This document shows, in pieces, positions 8,807 to 17,219 of a stretch of 64,000 bases of DNA. The translations under genes and the position numbers were made by a program. Source of the DNA: Candidatus Cetobacterium colombiensis (lineage in GTDB: Bacteria > Fusobacteriota > Fusobacteriia > Fusobacteriales > Fusobacteriaceae); the NCBI RefSeq assembly GCF_033962415.1, contig NZ_JAVIKH010000001.1:1-64000 (forward strand), written 5' to 3'. A model generated the notes under the pieces. It was not told the origin of the DNA. It did not search any database and saw nothing but the letters and a program-made list of their open reading frames with translations. How positions within the stretch are numbered: position 1 is the stretch's first letter; every line of letters begins with the position of its first letter.

Positions 8807-9886
8807 ATGATAAAAAATTTTAATAATGTTTATAAAGGTAAAAAAGTATTAGTAACAGGACACACTGGTTTTAAAGGATCTTGGTTAGCAATATGGTTAA
8901 AAGAGTTAGGAGCAGAAGTTATTGGTTATTCTTTAGATCCTTATACAGATAAGGATAATTTTGTACTTTCGAATTTATCAGATAAAATTATTGATATAAG
9001 AGGTGATTTAAGAGATAGGAAAAAATTAGGAGAAGTGTTTTCAAAGTATAAACCAGAAATAGTATTTCATTTAGCAGCTCAACCACTTGTTAGATTGTCT
9101 TATGATATTCCTGTTGAAACATATGAAGTAAATGTAATGGGAACAATTAATGTAATGGAAGAGATTAGAAAAACTAAGGAAATAAAAGTAGGGATACTTA
9201 TAACAACAGATAAGTGTTATGAAAATAAAGAGCAAATCTGGGGTTATAGAGAAAATGAACCTATGGGTGGATATGATCCATACTCTTCATCTAAAGGAGC
9301 AGCAGAGATAGCTATAAACTCTTGGAGAAAATCATTTTTTAATCCAAAAGATTATGAGAAACATGGGAAAAGTATTGCTTCTGTAAGGGCTGGAAATGTA
9401 ATTGGAGGAGGAGATTGGGCTAAGGACAGAATCATTCCAGATTGTATAAGAGCTCTTGAAGAAAACAGAGTTATTGATATAAGAATGCCAAAAGCAGTTA
9501 GACCTTGGGAACATGTATTAGAACCTTTAAGTGGATATCTGCTTCTTGGGCAAAAAATGTTAGAAAATCCAGGTGAATACTGTGAAGGATATAATTTTGG
9601 ACCAACTTTAGATGCAATAGTTCCTGTATGGGATGTGGCAACAATGGTAACTAAATTTTATGGAAGTGGAGAATTAAAAGATTGTTCTAATCCTAATGCT
9701 CTTCATGAAGCAAATTTATTATTATTAGATATAACAAAAGCTAGATTTGAATTAGATTGGAAGCCAACTTTAACAATAGAAAATAGCATTGAACTTACAA
9801 CAGAATGGTATAAAAGGTATAAAAATGAAAATGTATATGATTTATGTTTAGAGCAAATAGAAAAATTTTGTAATTTTGAAAGGTAG
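8807..9886 (+). CDS. rfbG: CDP-glucose 4,6-dehydratase
   Basis: RfbG converts CDP-glucose to CDP-4-keto-6-deoxyglucose, the substrate of RfbH. The 359-residue short-chain dehydrogenase/reductase has an N-terminal NAD motif (TGHTGFKGSWLA), AAQPLV in the middle, and the catalytic YSSSK segment within YDPYSSSKGAAE. Its length is normal for the family. A good RBS (AAGGGAGAG) precedes the ATG, and the gene ends 6 bp before the ThDP enzyme. Together with rfbF and rfbH it supplies all but the final reductase of the CDP-3,6-dideoxy-4-ketohexose pathway. Confidence 0.95.
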   Translation: MIKNFNNVYKGKKVLVTGHTGFKGSWLAIWLKELGAEVIGYSLDPYTDKDNFVLSNLSDKIIDIRGDLRDRKKLGEVFSKYKPEIVFHLAAQPLVRLSYDIPVETYEVNVMGTINVMEEIRKTKEIKVGILITTDKCYENKEQIWGYRENEPMGGYDPYSSSKGAAEIAINSWRKSFFNPKDYEKHGKSIASVRAGNVIGGGDWAKDRIIPDCIRALEENRVIDIRMPKAVRPWEHVLEPLSGYLLLGQKMLENPGEYCEGYNFGPTLDAIVPVWDVATMVTKFYGSGELKDCSNPNALHEANLLLLDITKARFELDWKPTLTIENSIELTTEWYKRYKNENVYDLCLEQIEKFCNFER

Positions 9887-9892
9887 ATAAAG

Positions 9893-11620
9893 ATGAAAGT
9901 ATCAGATTATATAGTTAAATTTTTTGAAGAAAAAAAAATAGATACAGTTTTTGGATATTTAGGTGGAATGATAACTCATTTAGCAGATTCAATAGCTAAA
10001 AATCCAAATGTTGATTTTATTCAAGTATATCATGAACAAACAGCATCAATAGCAGTGGAAGGTTATGCTAGAGAGAATGGAAATATAGGTGTAGCAATAG
10101 CGACAAGTGGTCCAGGTGCAACAAACATGATAACGGGAATAGCGGATGCTTATTTTGATTCAATTCCAGCTTTATACATAACAGGTCAAGTAAATACTTA
10201 TGAATATAAATATGATAAACCTATAAGGCAACTAGGGTTTCAAGAAACAGATGTAGTTGCTTTAGTTAAAGGAATAACAAAATATGCCACAATGATAACA
10301 GATGAAAGTAGGATAAGATATGAGTTAGAAAAAGCTTACTTTATCGCAAAAGAAGGTAGACAAGGTCCAGTATTGTTAGATATACCCATGAATATTCAAA
10401 GAGCAGAAATAAATCCAGATATTTTAGAAGGATTTATTCCAGATAAGAAAAAAGAAAAAGTATATGATTTAAAAGAAATAAATCAATTATTAAAAGAAGC
10501 TAAAAGACCGATGCTATTAGTTGGAGGAGGATGTATTAACTCAAATTCTCAAGCAAAAATTAATAATTTTGTTGAAAAAACAGGAATACCAGTAGTTTCG
10601 TCTCTTATGGGAAAAGGAGCAGTTGATGAAACGAAAGATGAGTATATGGGAATGTTAGGAAGTTATGGAAACAGATGCGCAAATATAGCAGTAGCAAATG
10701 CAGACTTATTAATAGCTCTTGGAACTAGATTAGATACTAGACAAACAGGAGCGATGGTAAGTGAATTTTTAAGAAATGGTAAAATTATTCATATAGATAT
10801 TGATGAAACTGAATTAGAAAATCATAGGATAGAAAATAAAATTAATATATCAATGGACGCTAAACAATTTATAGGTGAGTTACAAAAAGATACTTTAAAT
10901 ATTTTAGAATGGAAAACTTATTTAAAAGATTTAAAGAAAAATTATAATCAAGAAAAAGAGATTGAAAGAAATGTAAAAAATAAAGCACCATATAAATTAA
11001 TAGAAACTTTAAATAAATACTCTAAAGAGGGAGAGGTATTCACAGGAGATATTGGTCAAAATCAGATGTGGACAGCTCAAAGTTTGATATTGAAAAAAAA
11101 TCAAAAATTCTTTACTAGTGGAGGATTAGCCCCAATGGGTTATTCATTACCTTGTTCAGTAGGAGTAGCATTTGCTAAAAAAAATGATGAAGCGATATAT
11201 TCAATAAATGGAGATGGTGGTTTTCATATGGCAATTCAGTCATTATTATTAATCTCTCAATATAATCTTCCTATAAAGGTTATAATAATGAATAATAGTG
11301 CATTAGGAATGATAACACAATTCCAAGAGCTGTATTTTGAAAATAGATTAACTGGAACAGTTAAAGATGGTGGATATATACTTCCTAATTTAAAAGAGAT
11401 TGCTTCTGCATATGGAGTAAAATATTATAAAGTAACAGAAGCAGAATTAAGTGATGAAAGTTTAATGAAAAATATTTTTTCACAAAGAAATTGTCTAATT
11501 GATTATCAAATTGAAGGAGAATCAAGAGTTTATCCAAAACTTGAATTTAATTCGCCGTTAGAAAATACAAGTCCAAAATTGCCAGAAGATGAGCTAAAGA
11601 AGTTGATGATAAAATGTTAG
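9893..11620 (+). CDS. thiamine diphosphate-dependent acetolactate synthase-like enzyme (YerE-like)
   Basis: The 575-residue protein has the three-domain fold of acetohydroxyacid synthases. The cofactor-activating Glu48 lies in YHEQTAS, a central FAD/nucleotide-like domain follows, and a C-terminal ThDP motif starts at NGDGGFHM and closes with IIMNN. In a dideoxysugar cluster the best candidate is YerE, which adds an acetyl unit from pyruvate to C4 of a CDP-3,6-dideoxy-4-ketohexose. That gives the two-carbon branch of yersiniose. The function comes from position after rfbH-F-G. A true acetolactate synthase is the alternative but would normally sit with ilv genes. Confidence 0.75.
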   Translation: MKVSDYIVKFFEEKKIDTVFGYLGGMITHLADSIAKNPNVDFIQVYHEQTASIAVEGYARENGNIGVAIATSGPGATNMITGIADAYFDSIPALYITGQVNTYEYKYDKPIRQLGFQETDVVALVKGITKYATMITDESRIRYELEKAYFIAKEGRQGPVLLDIPMNIQRAEINPDILEGFIPDKKKEKVYDLKEINQLLKEAKRPMLLVGGGCINSNSQAKINNFVEKTGIPVVSSLMGKGAVDETKDEYMGMLGSYGNRCANIAVANADLLIALGTRLDTRQTGAMVSEFLRNGKIIHIDIDETELENHRIENKINISMDAKQFIGELQKDTLNILEWKTYLKDLKKNYNQEKEIERNVKNKAPYKLIETLNKYSKEGEVFTGDIGQNQMWTAQSLILKKNQKFFTSGGLAPMGYSLPCSVGVAFAKKNDEAIYSINGDGGFHMAIQSLLLISQYNLPIKVIIMNNSALGMITQFQELYFENRLTGTVKDGGYILPNLKEIASAYGVKYYKVTEAELSDESLMKNIFSQRNCLIDYQIEGESRVYPKLEFNSPLENTSPKLPEDELKKLMIKC

Positions 11621-12570
11621 ATAAAAAAATGAAAAAAGTTATAATATCTGGAGCTACAAGTATGATAGGAGTGGCGTTAATAGAGGAATGTATAAAAAAT
11701 AATATTTATGTAACTGCTTTATCAAGAAAGAATTCGCCAAATTTAATAAGATTACCTAAATCAAAATTTATAGACATTGTAGAATGTGATATAAATAATT
11801 TGGAAAATTTAAAGAATTTATGTTCTAAAGATTACGATATATTTTATCACTTTGCTTGGGAAGGAACTACAAAATCAGAGAGAAACGATATATTTTTACA
11901 AGATAAAAATATAACTACTTCAATAACAGCCTTAAAAATGGCCAAAGAACTAGGATGTCATACATTTGTAGGAGCTGGATCGCAAGCTGAATTTGGAAGA
12001 GTAGATAAAGATAAAATTTCACCTGAAACATCTGCTAATCCAGAAATAGCTTATGGAATAGCAAAATATAGTGCGTGTAAATTAACACAAATATATGCGA
12101 AACAGTTAGGAATTAATCATATATGGGGAAGAATTTTTAGTGTTTATGGCATTTGGGATAATGAAGAAACAATGATAAATTCAACAATAGATAAGTTATT
12201 GAAAAAAGAAAAAACTTCTTTTACTAAAGCTGAACAAATTTGGGATTATCTTTACTCTGAAGATGCTGGAAGAGCTTTTTATTTAATGGGATTAAAAGGA
12301 AAGGATCAATCGATATATTGTATAGGAAGTGGAGAAGGAAAACCTCTTTATGAATATATAAAAATAATAAGTGGAAAATTATCGAATAAATTAGATTTAG
12401 GGATAGGAGAGATAGGTTATACAGAAAATCAGGTTATGAGATTATGCGCTGATATTTCAAGTTTAAAAGAAGACACTGGTTTTACACCTAAATACAATTT
12501 TGAAGAAGGAATAGCAAAAACTTTAGAGTGGAAAAAAATTTATTTTAAGAGTGTAAAAGAGAATGAATAA
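11614..12570 (+). CDS. NAD(P)-dependent sugar epimerase/reductase, YerF-like by context
   Basis: The 318-residue extended short-chain dehydrogenase/reductase has a Rossmann start (IISGATSMIG) and the catalytic Tyr and Lys in AYGIAKYS. Its start overlaps the end of the YerE-like gene by 7 bp, so the two are translationally coupled. In yersiniose synthesis YerF reduces the ketone of the side chain added by YerE, and this gene sits where YerF is expected. A second possible ATG lies at 11629. It could instead be a CDP-sugar 4-reductase or epimerase of the abequose/paratose type. Confidence 0.7.
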   Translation: MLDKKMKKVIISGATSMIGVALIEECIKNNIYVTALSRKNSPNLIRLPKSKFIDIVECDINNLENLKNLCSKDYDIFYHFAWEGTTKSERNDIFLQDKNITTSITALKMAKELGCHTFVGAGSQAEFGRVDKDKISPETSANPEIAYGIAKYSACKLTQIYAKQLGINHIWGRIFSVYGIWDNEETMINSTIDKLLKKEKTSFTKAEQIWDYLYSEDAGRAFYLMGLKGKDQSIYCIGSGEGKPLYEYIKIISGKLSNKLDLGIGEIGYTENQVMRLCADISSLKEDTGFTPKYNFEEGIAKTLEWKKIYFKSVKENE

Positions 12571-13876
12571 AATATTAAATAAATTAAAAAAAGATAATTT
12601 AATGTTAAATATATTATCTAATTTCTTTTTTAAAGGACTAGGAATTGGATTAAGTTTTATAAGTATTCCAATAATGCTAAAGTATTTAGATAAAGATAAT
12701 TATGGATTATGGATTTTAATATTATCAATAACGAGTTGGATATATACTTTTGATATAGGTATAGGAAATGGTTTAAAGAATAGATTAGCAGAAACATTAA
12801 CTAAAAAAAATGAAAAAGAAGCTAAAGAATATATAGCAACAAGTTATTTTTTTGTAACTATAATATCAATCATATTTTTTTTATTATCATATATTGTTTT
12901 AAAAAATATAGATCTTAGCAAACTATTAAATATAACTTATATAAGTAACAATGAATTAAATAAAATACTACTCATAAATATAGGGTTTGTTTGTATTAAT
13001 TTCATATTTAGTTTGTGTAATAATGTATTTTTGGGTTCACAAAAATCATATTTAACATCAATAAATTCAGTACTGTCACAAATTATATTTTTTATTTTTT
13101 TGCTAAATCTTTTTTATTTTAAAAAGAATTCAATAGTTTTATTAAGTTTAACTTATGGATTAGGAATATTTTTATCACATACGATTTTATCAATCTATTA
13201 TTTCTATAAGAATAAAAATTTATTATTTAAGATAAAAGATATAAGATTAAATAAAACTAAAAATATTTTTGGAGTAGGGTTGAAAATATTTTTAGTTCAA
13301 ATAGCAGGATTAATAATATTTTCAACAGATAATTTTATTATAACTAAATACACAGGAATTGAAAATGTAGCGATTTATAATATAGTTAATAAATTATTTG
13401 GAATCCCACTATTAGCTATGACATTAATTACAACGCCTATTTGGCCAGCTGCTACTAAGGCTTTTCACGAAGGCAATATAGAGTGGTTAAAAAATATTTT
13501 AAAAAAATTGCAAAAAGTATTTATTAGTTTATTAATTTTAACTATTATTATGATTATACTTGGAAAGCCTTTTATAAAAATATGGACATTAGGCGAAATA
13601 GAACCATCTTTATCATTAGTGATAGTATGTGGATTAGCGACTTTATTAACATGTTTTAGTAATATCTATTCAACGATAATATTTGGAATAGGAATAGGGT
13701 GGGGAATAGTTATTTTATCTTTAACTCAAGCAATTATAAATATAGTGGTTTCATTAATAGCAATTATTTATTTTGATTTAGGAATTGTTGGAGTTGTATT
13801 AGGAACATGTTTTAGTATGTTAACAAATGTTTTTGTATTACCTAGGTCATTGAAAAAAATGATAGAAAAGATTTAA
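12563..13876 (+). CDS. wzx: O-antigen flippase (Wzx), first of two
   Basis: The 437-residue protein is almost entirely hydrophobic, with about 12 predicted membrane helices. Its PST/MATE-like N-terminus (FKGLGIGLSFISIPIMLKYL) is typical of polysaccharide flippases. It should move the undecaprenyl-linked O-unit across the inner membrane. It overlaps the upstream reductase by 8 bp and precedes rfbA by 15 bp. A second, unrelated-looking flippase lies at 22694. Substrate specificity cannot be read from the sequence. Confidence 0.85.
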   Translation: MNKILNKLKKDNLMLNILSNFFFKGLGIGLSFISIPIMLKYLDKDNYGLWILILSITSWIYTFDIGIGNGLKNRLAETLTKKNEKEAKEYIATSYFFVTIISIIFFLLSYIVLKNIDLSKLLNITYISNNELNKILLINIGFVCINFIFSLCNNVFLGSQKSYLTSINSVLSQIIFFIFLLNLFYFKKNSIVLLSLTYGLGIFLSHTILSIYYFYKNKNLLFKIKDIRLNKTKNIFGVGLKIFLVQIAGLIIFSTDNFIITKYTGIENVAIYNIVNKLFGIPLLAMTLITTPIWPAATKAFHEGNIEWLKNILKKLQKVFISLLILTIIMIILGKPFIKIWTLGEIEPSLSLVIVCGLATLLTCFSNIYSTIIFGIGIGWGIVILSLTQAIINIVVSLIAIIYFDLGIVGVVLGTCFSMLTNVFVLPRSLKKMIEKI

Positions 13877-13891
13877 AAAGGAGTTAAAAGA

Positions 13892-14758
13892 ATGAAGGGA
13901 ATCATATTAGCAGGAGGATCTGGAACAAGACTGTATCCAGTAACTAAAGCAATTAGTAAGCAGATAACACCAATTTATGATAAGCCGCTTATTTATTATC
14001 CACTATCTGTTTTAATGTTAGCAGGAATCAAGGATATTTTAGTAATATCTACTCCTAGGGATATTGGAACTTTTGAGGAATTATTAGGTAATGGAGGTGA
14101 TTTAGGACTTAAAATAGAATATGCTATTCAAGAGCATCCAAATGGTCTTGCAGAAGCATTTATTATAGGAGAAAACTTTATAGGAAATGATGCGTGTGCA
14201 TTAGTCCTTGGAGACAATATGTTTTACGGTCATGGACTTACAGGAATAGTTAAAGAAGCAGCAAAAAGAGAAACTGGAGCAACAATATTTGGTTACTATG
14301 TAAATAATCCTAAATCTTTTGGTGTAGTAGAGTTTGATGAAAATGGTAAAGCTATATCTTTAGAGGAGAAACCAGAGAAACCAAAATCTAATTTTGCAAT
14401 TCCAGGATTGTATTTCTATGACAACACTGTTGTAGAAAAAGCTAAAGCTGTTAAACCATCTCATAGAGGAGAATTAGAAATAACAACACTAAACGAGATG
14501 TATTTAAAAGAGGAAACATTAAATGTATTAAGCTTAGGTAGAGGAATGGCTTGGCTTGATACAGGAACTCATGATGGACTTTTAGAAGCATCTAATTTTG
14601 TAAAAACAATTCAAAGTAGACAAGGGGTAATGGTAGCTTGTTTAGAAGAGATTGCTTATAAAAATGGATGGATATCTAAAGAGAAGGTAGAGGAGTTAGC
14701 GAAGCCACTTTTAAAATCACATTATGGTGAGTACCTAACAAATCTAATAAGGGAGTAG
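13892..14758 (+). CDS. rfbA: glucose-1-phosphate thymidylyltransferase
   Basis: RfbA (RmlA) makes dTDP-glucose from glucose-1-phosphate and dTTP, the first step to dTDP-rhamnose. The 288-residue protein has the signature [15 protein letters not shown], then [21 protein letters not shown] in two adjoining segments, and LGDNMFYG around the catalytic aspartate. The length and all motifs are normal. The RBS AAAAGGAG precedes the ATG. Its stop is adjacent to the rfbC start, giving the tightly packed series rfbA-C-D-B. Confidence 0.97.
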   Translation: MKGIILAGGSGTRLYPVTKAISKQITPIYDKPLIYYPLSVLMLAGIKDILVISTPRDIGTFEELLGNGGDLGLKIEYAIQEHPNGLAEAFIIGENFIGNDACALVLGDNMFYGHGLTGIVKEAAKRETGATIFGYYVNNPKSFGVVEFDENGKAISLEEKPEKPKSNFAIPGLYFYDNTVVEKAKAVKPSHRGELEITTLNEMYLKEETLNVLSLGRGMAWLDTGTHDGLLEASNFVKTIQSRQGVMVACLEEIAYKNGWISKEKVEELAKPLLKSHYGEYLTNLIRE

Positions 14759-14760
14759 TC

Positions 14761-15342
14761 ATGAGTAAATTTAAAAGAGTTGAAACAGGAATAAAAGATT
14801 TAATAGTAATAGAGCCAACAGTATTTGGAGATAATAGAGGATTTTTTATGGAGAGTTACTCTAAAAAAGATTTTTCTGAAATTGGAATGGACGTTGAATT
14901 TGTTCAAGATAATCACTCTAAATCTAAAAAAGGTGTATTAAGAGGATTACATTTTCAAACACAACATGTTCAAGGAAAATTAGTTAGAGTTACAGCTGGG
15001 TCTGTTTTAGATGTAGCAGTAGATCTTAGAAAAGATAGTCCTACTTTTGGAAAGCACTATTTAGTAGAGTTAACAGCAGACAATAAAAAGATGTTTTATA
15101 TTCCACCAGGATTCGCTCATGGTTTTTTAACATTAGAGGATAACACAGAGTTTCAATATAAATGTACAGATTATTATGCTCCAGAGTTTGACTCAGGAGT
15201 ATTATGGAATGACTCTGATATAGGTATAGATTGGAATTTTGAAAAATATGGGTTATCAGCAGAAGCAATTTTACTTTCTGATAAGGATAAACAGCAACAA
15301 ACATTGCAAGAGTTTGTAGAGAGTGGTGTGGTAATAGGATGA
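14761..15342 (+). CDS. rfbC: dTDP-4-dehydrorhamnose 3,5-epimerase
   Basis: RfbC epimerises C3 and C5 of dTDP-4-keto-6-deoxyglucose. The 193-residue cupin protein shows the family blocks DNRGFFMESY, QDNHSKSKKGVLRGLHFQ (with the catalytic histidine) and YIPPGFAHGFLTL. It starts 2 bp after rfbA and overlaps rfbD by 4 bp (ATGA), so it should be translationally coupled. No anomalies are seen. Confidence 0.97.
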   Translation: MSKFKRVETGIKDLIVIEPTVFGDNRGFFMESYSKKDFSEIGMDVEFVQDNHSKSKKGVLRGLHFQTQHVQGKLVRVTAGSVLDVAVDLRKDSPTFGKHYLVELTADNKKMFYIPPGFAHGFLTLEDNTEFQYKCTDYYAPEFDSGVLWNDSDIGIDWNFEKYGLSAEAILLSDKDKQQQTLQEFVESGVVIG

Positions 15343-16193
15343 TATTAATTACTGGAGCTAATGGACAATTAGGACATGATTTTCAAAGAATATTTAAAGA
15401 AAGAAATCTAGATTTTATAGCAACTGACTATAAAGAACTAGACATTACAAATATAGATACAGTAAGAGAGTTTGTAAAAGATAAAAATATAAGTCTTATT
15501 ATAAACTGTGCTGCTTATAACAATGTTGATAAAGCAGAGGAAGAAAAAGAGATGTGCTATAAGCTAAATGCTACAGCACCAAGAGATTTAGCATTAGTAG
15601 CTAAAGAGATTGAAGCAGATTATATAACATACTCTACAGATTTTGTTTTTGATGGAAGTAAAAATACTCCATACACAGAAGAGGATACTCCCGCACCACT
15701 TTCTGTATATTCAGAAGCTAAAGCTGAAGGAGAAAGATTAGTATTAGAGGCTTATGAGTGCAGTTTTGTAGTAAGAACATCATGGGTTTTTGGAATAGCT
15801 AACAATAACTTTAACAAACAAGTTATAAACTGGAGTAAATCTAGAGATACATTAGGAATAGTTGATGATCAAATCTCTGTTCCTACATATTCATATGATT
15901 TAGCACTATACTCTTTAAAACTGCTAGAAACTAAAAAATATGGGTTATATCACCTAAGTAACAGTGGTGTAGCTTCAAAATATGATCAAGCAAAATATGT
16001 TTTAGATTCTATTGGATGGAAAGGAACTCTAAATAGAGCTAAAAGTAGTGACTTCGTTCTTCCAGCTAAAAGAGCTGAGTATTCAAAGCTTGATAGTAGT
16101 AAATTAGAGGTAGTTATAGGAGAGAAAATTCCAACTTGGGAAAGCGGAATAGATAGATTCTTAAACGAGATGAGAGAGAAGGGGGAACTGTAA
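15339..16193 (+). CDS. rfbD: dTDP-4-dehydrorhamnose reductase, intact copy
   Basis: RfbD performs the last step of dTDP-L-rhamnose synthesis. The 284-residue reductase has the N-terminal ITGANGQLGHDF motif, NCAAYNNVDKAE, the TDFVFDG block, and Tyr/Lys in YSEAKAEGE. It is uninterrupted, unlike the copy at the left edge whose 3' exon (87-466) is a close relative. It overlaps rfbC and shares one base with the start of rfbB. It gives the cell at least one rfbD that does not depend on splicing. Confidence 0.97.
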   Translation: MILITGANGQLGHDFQRIFKERNLDFIATDYKELDITNIDTVREFVKDKNISLIINCAAYNNVDKAEEEKEMCYKLNATAPRDLALVAKEIEADYITYSTDFVFDGSKNTPYTEEDTPAPLSVYSEAKAEGERLVLEAYECSFVVRTSWVFGIANNNFNKQVINWSKSRDTLGIVDDQISVPTYSYDLALYSLKLLETKKYGLYHLSNSGVASKYDQAKYVLDSIGWKGTLNRAKSSDFVLPAKRAEYSKLDSSKLEVVIGEKIPTWESGIDRFLNEMREKGEL

Positions 16194-17219
16194 TGAAAAC
16201 TTACTTAGTAACAGGTGGAGCAGGGTTTATTGGTGCAAACTTTGTTAAATATATGTTAGAAAAGCATGAAGATATAAAGTTAGTTGTACTAGATAAACTA
16301 ACATATGCTGGAAATCTTGGGACAATAAGAGAGGAATTAAAAGACTCTAGAGTTTCTTTTGTTAAGGGAGATATTTGTAATAGAGAACTAGTTGAAAATA
16401 TATTTATGCAGCATGATATAGATTTTGTTGTAAATTTTGCAGCAGAGAGTCATGTGGATAGAAGTATTGAAAACCCTCAGATATTTTTAGAAACAAATAT
16501 ACTTGGAACTCAAAACCTAATGGAAGTTGCTAAAAATTTCTGGACAGTTGGAAAAGACCCTAATGGTTATCCAATCTATAAAGAGGGAAAAAAATTCCAC
16601 CATGTTTCAACAGATGAGGTTTATGGAAGTTTAAGTAAAGATTGGGATATTCCAAGAGAACTTATTTTAGATGAAGCTGTTGCAAAAATTGCAACTGGAA
16701 GAAAAAATCTTCAAACTTATGGAGAGAAGATGTTTACAGAATCAACACCTCTAGATCCAAGAAGTCCATATTCAGCATCTAAAACAGCATCTGATATGAT
16801 AGTTATGGCATATGGAGAAACGTATAAGTTTCCATTTAACATAACAAGATGTTCAAATAACTATGGACCTTATCATTTCCCAGAAAAACTTATTCCACTA
16901 ATTATTAAAAATATTTTAGCTGGAAAAAAGTTACCTATATATGGAAAAGGGGATAACGTTAGAGATTGGTTGTTTGTAATGGATCACTGTAAAGGAATAG
17001 ATATGGTTATATCTAATGCTAAGGCACATGAGATATATAATATTGGTGGATTTAATGAGGAACAAAATATCAATATAGTAAAACTAACTATAGATACAAT
17101 AGCTAGAATCATGAAAGAGGAACCAAAATACCAAGCGGTTTTAAGTACTGATTTAACTAACATAAATTATGATCTGATAACTTATGTACAAGATAGATTA
17201 GGGCATGATGCAAGATACG
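16193..17219 (+). CDS. rfbB: rfbB copy 2, 5' exon (dTDP-glucose 4,6-dehydratase)
   Basis: This exon has the same length (1027 bp) and motifs as copy 1: TGGAGFIG at 7-14, TDE at 140-142, and Tyr193/Lys197. The proteins differ by only a few residues, but the DNA differs at many silent positions right up to the intron boundary. The group II intron begins one base after codon 342. Splicing from 17219 to 19682 restores ARYAIDPTK and a 398-residue enzyme. It is the last gene of the rfbACDB series. Because copy 1 is interrupted identically, no intron-free rfbB is present in this window. Confidence 0.94.

Noticed and set aside
9893-11620. Branched-chain amino acid acetolactate synthase (ilvB)
   Set aside because: The fold fits, but it lies inside a CDP-dideoxysugar operon with no ilvN or other ilv genes and is coupled to a sugar reductase.
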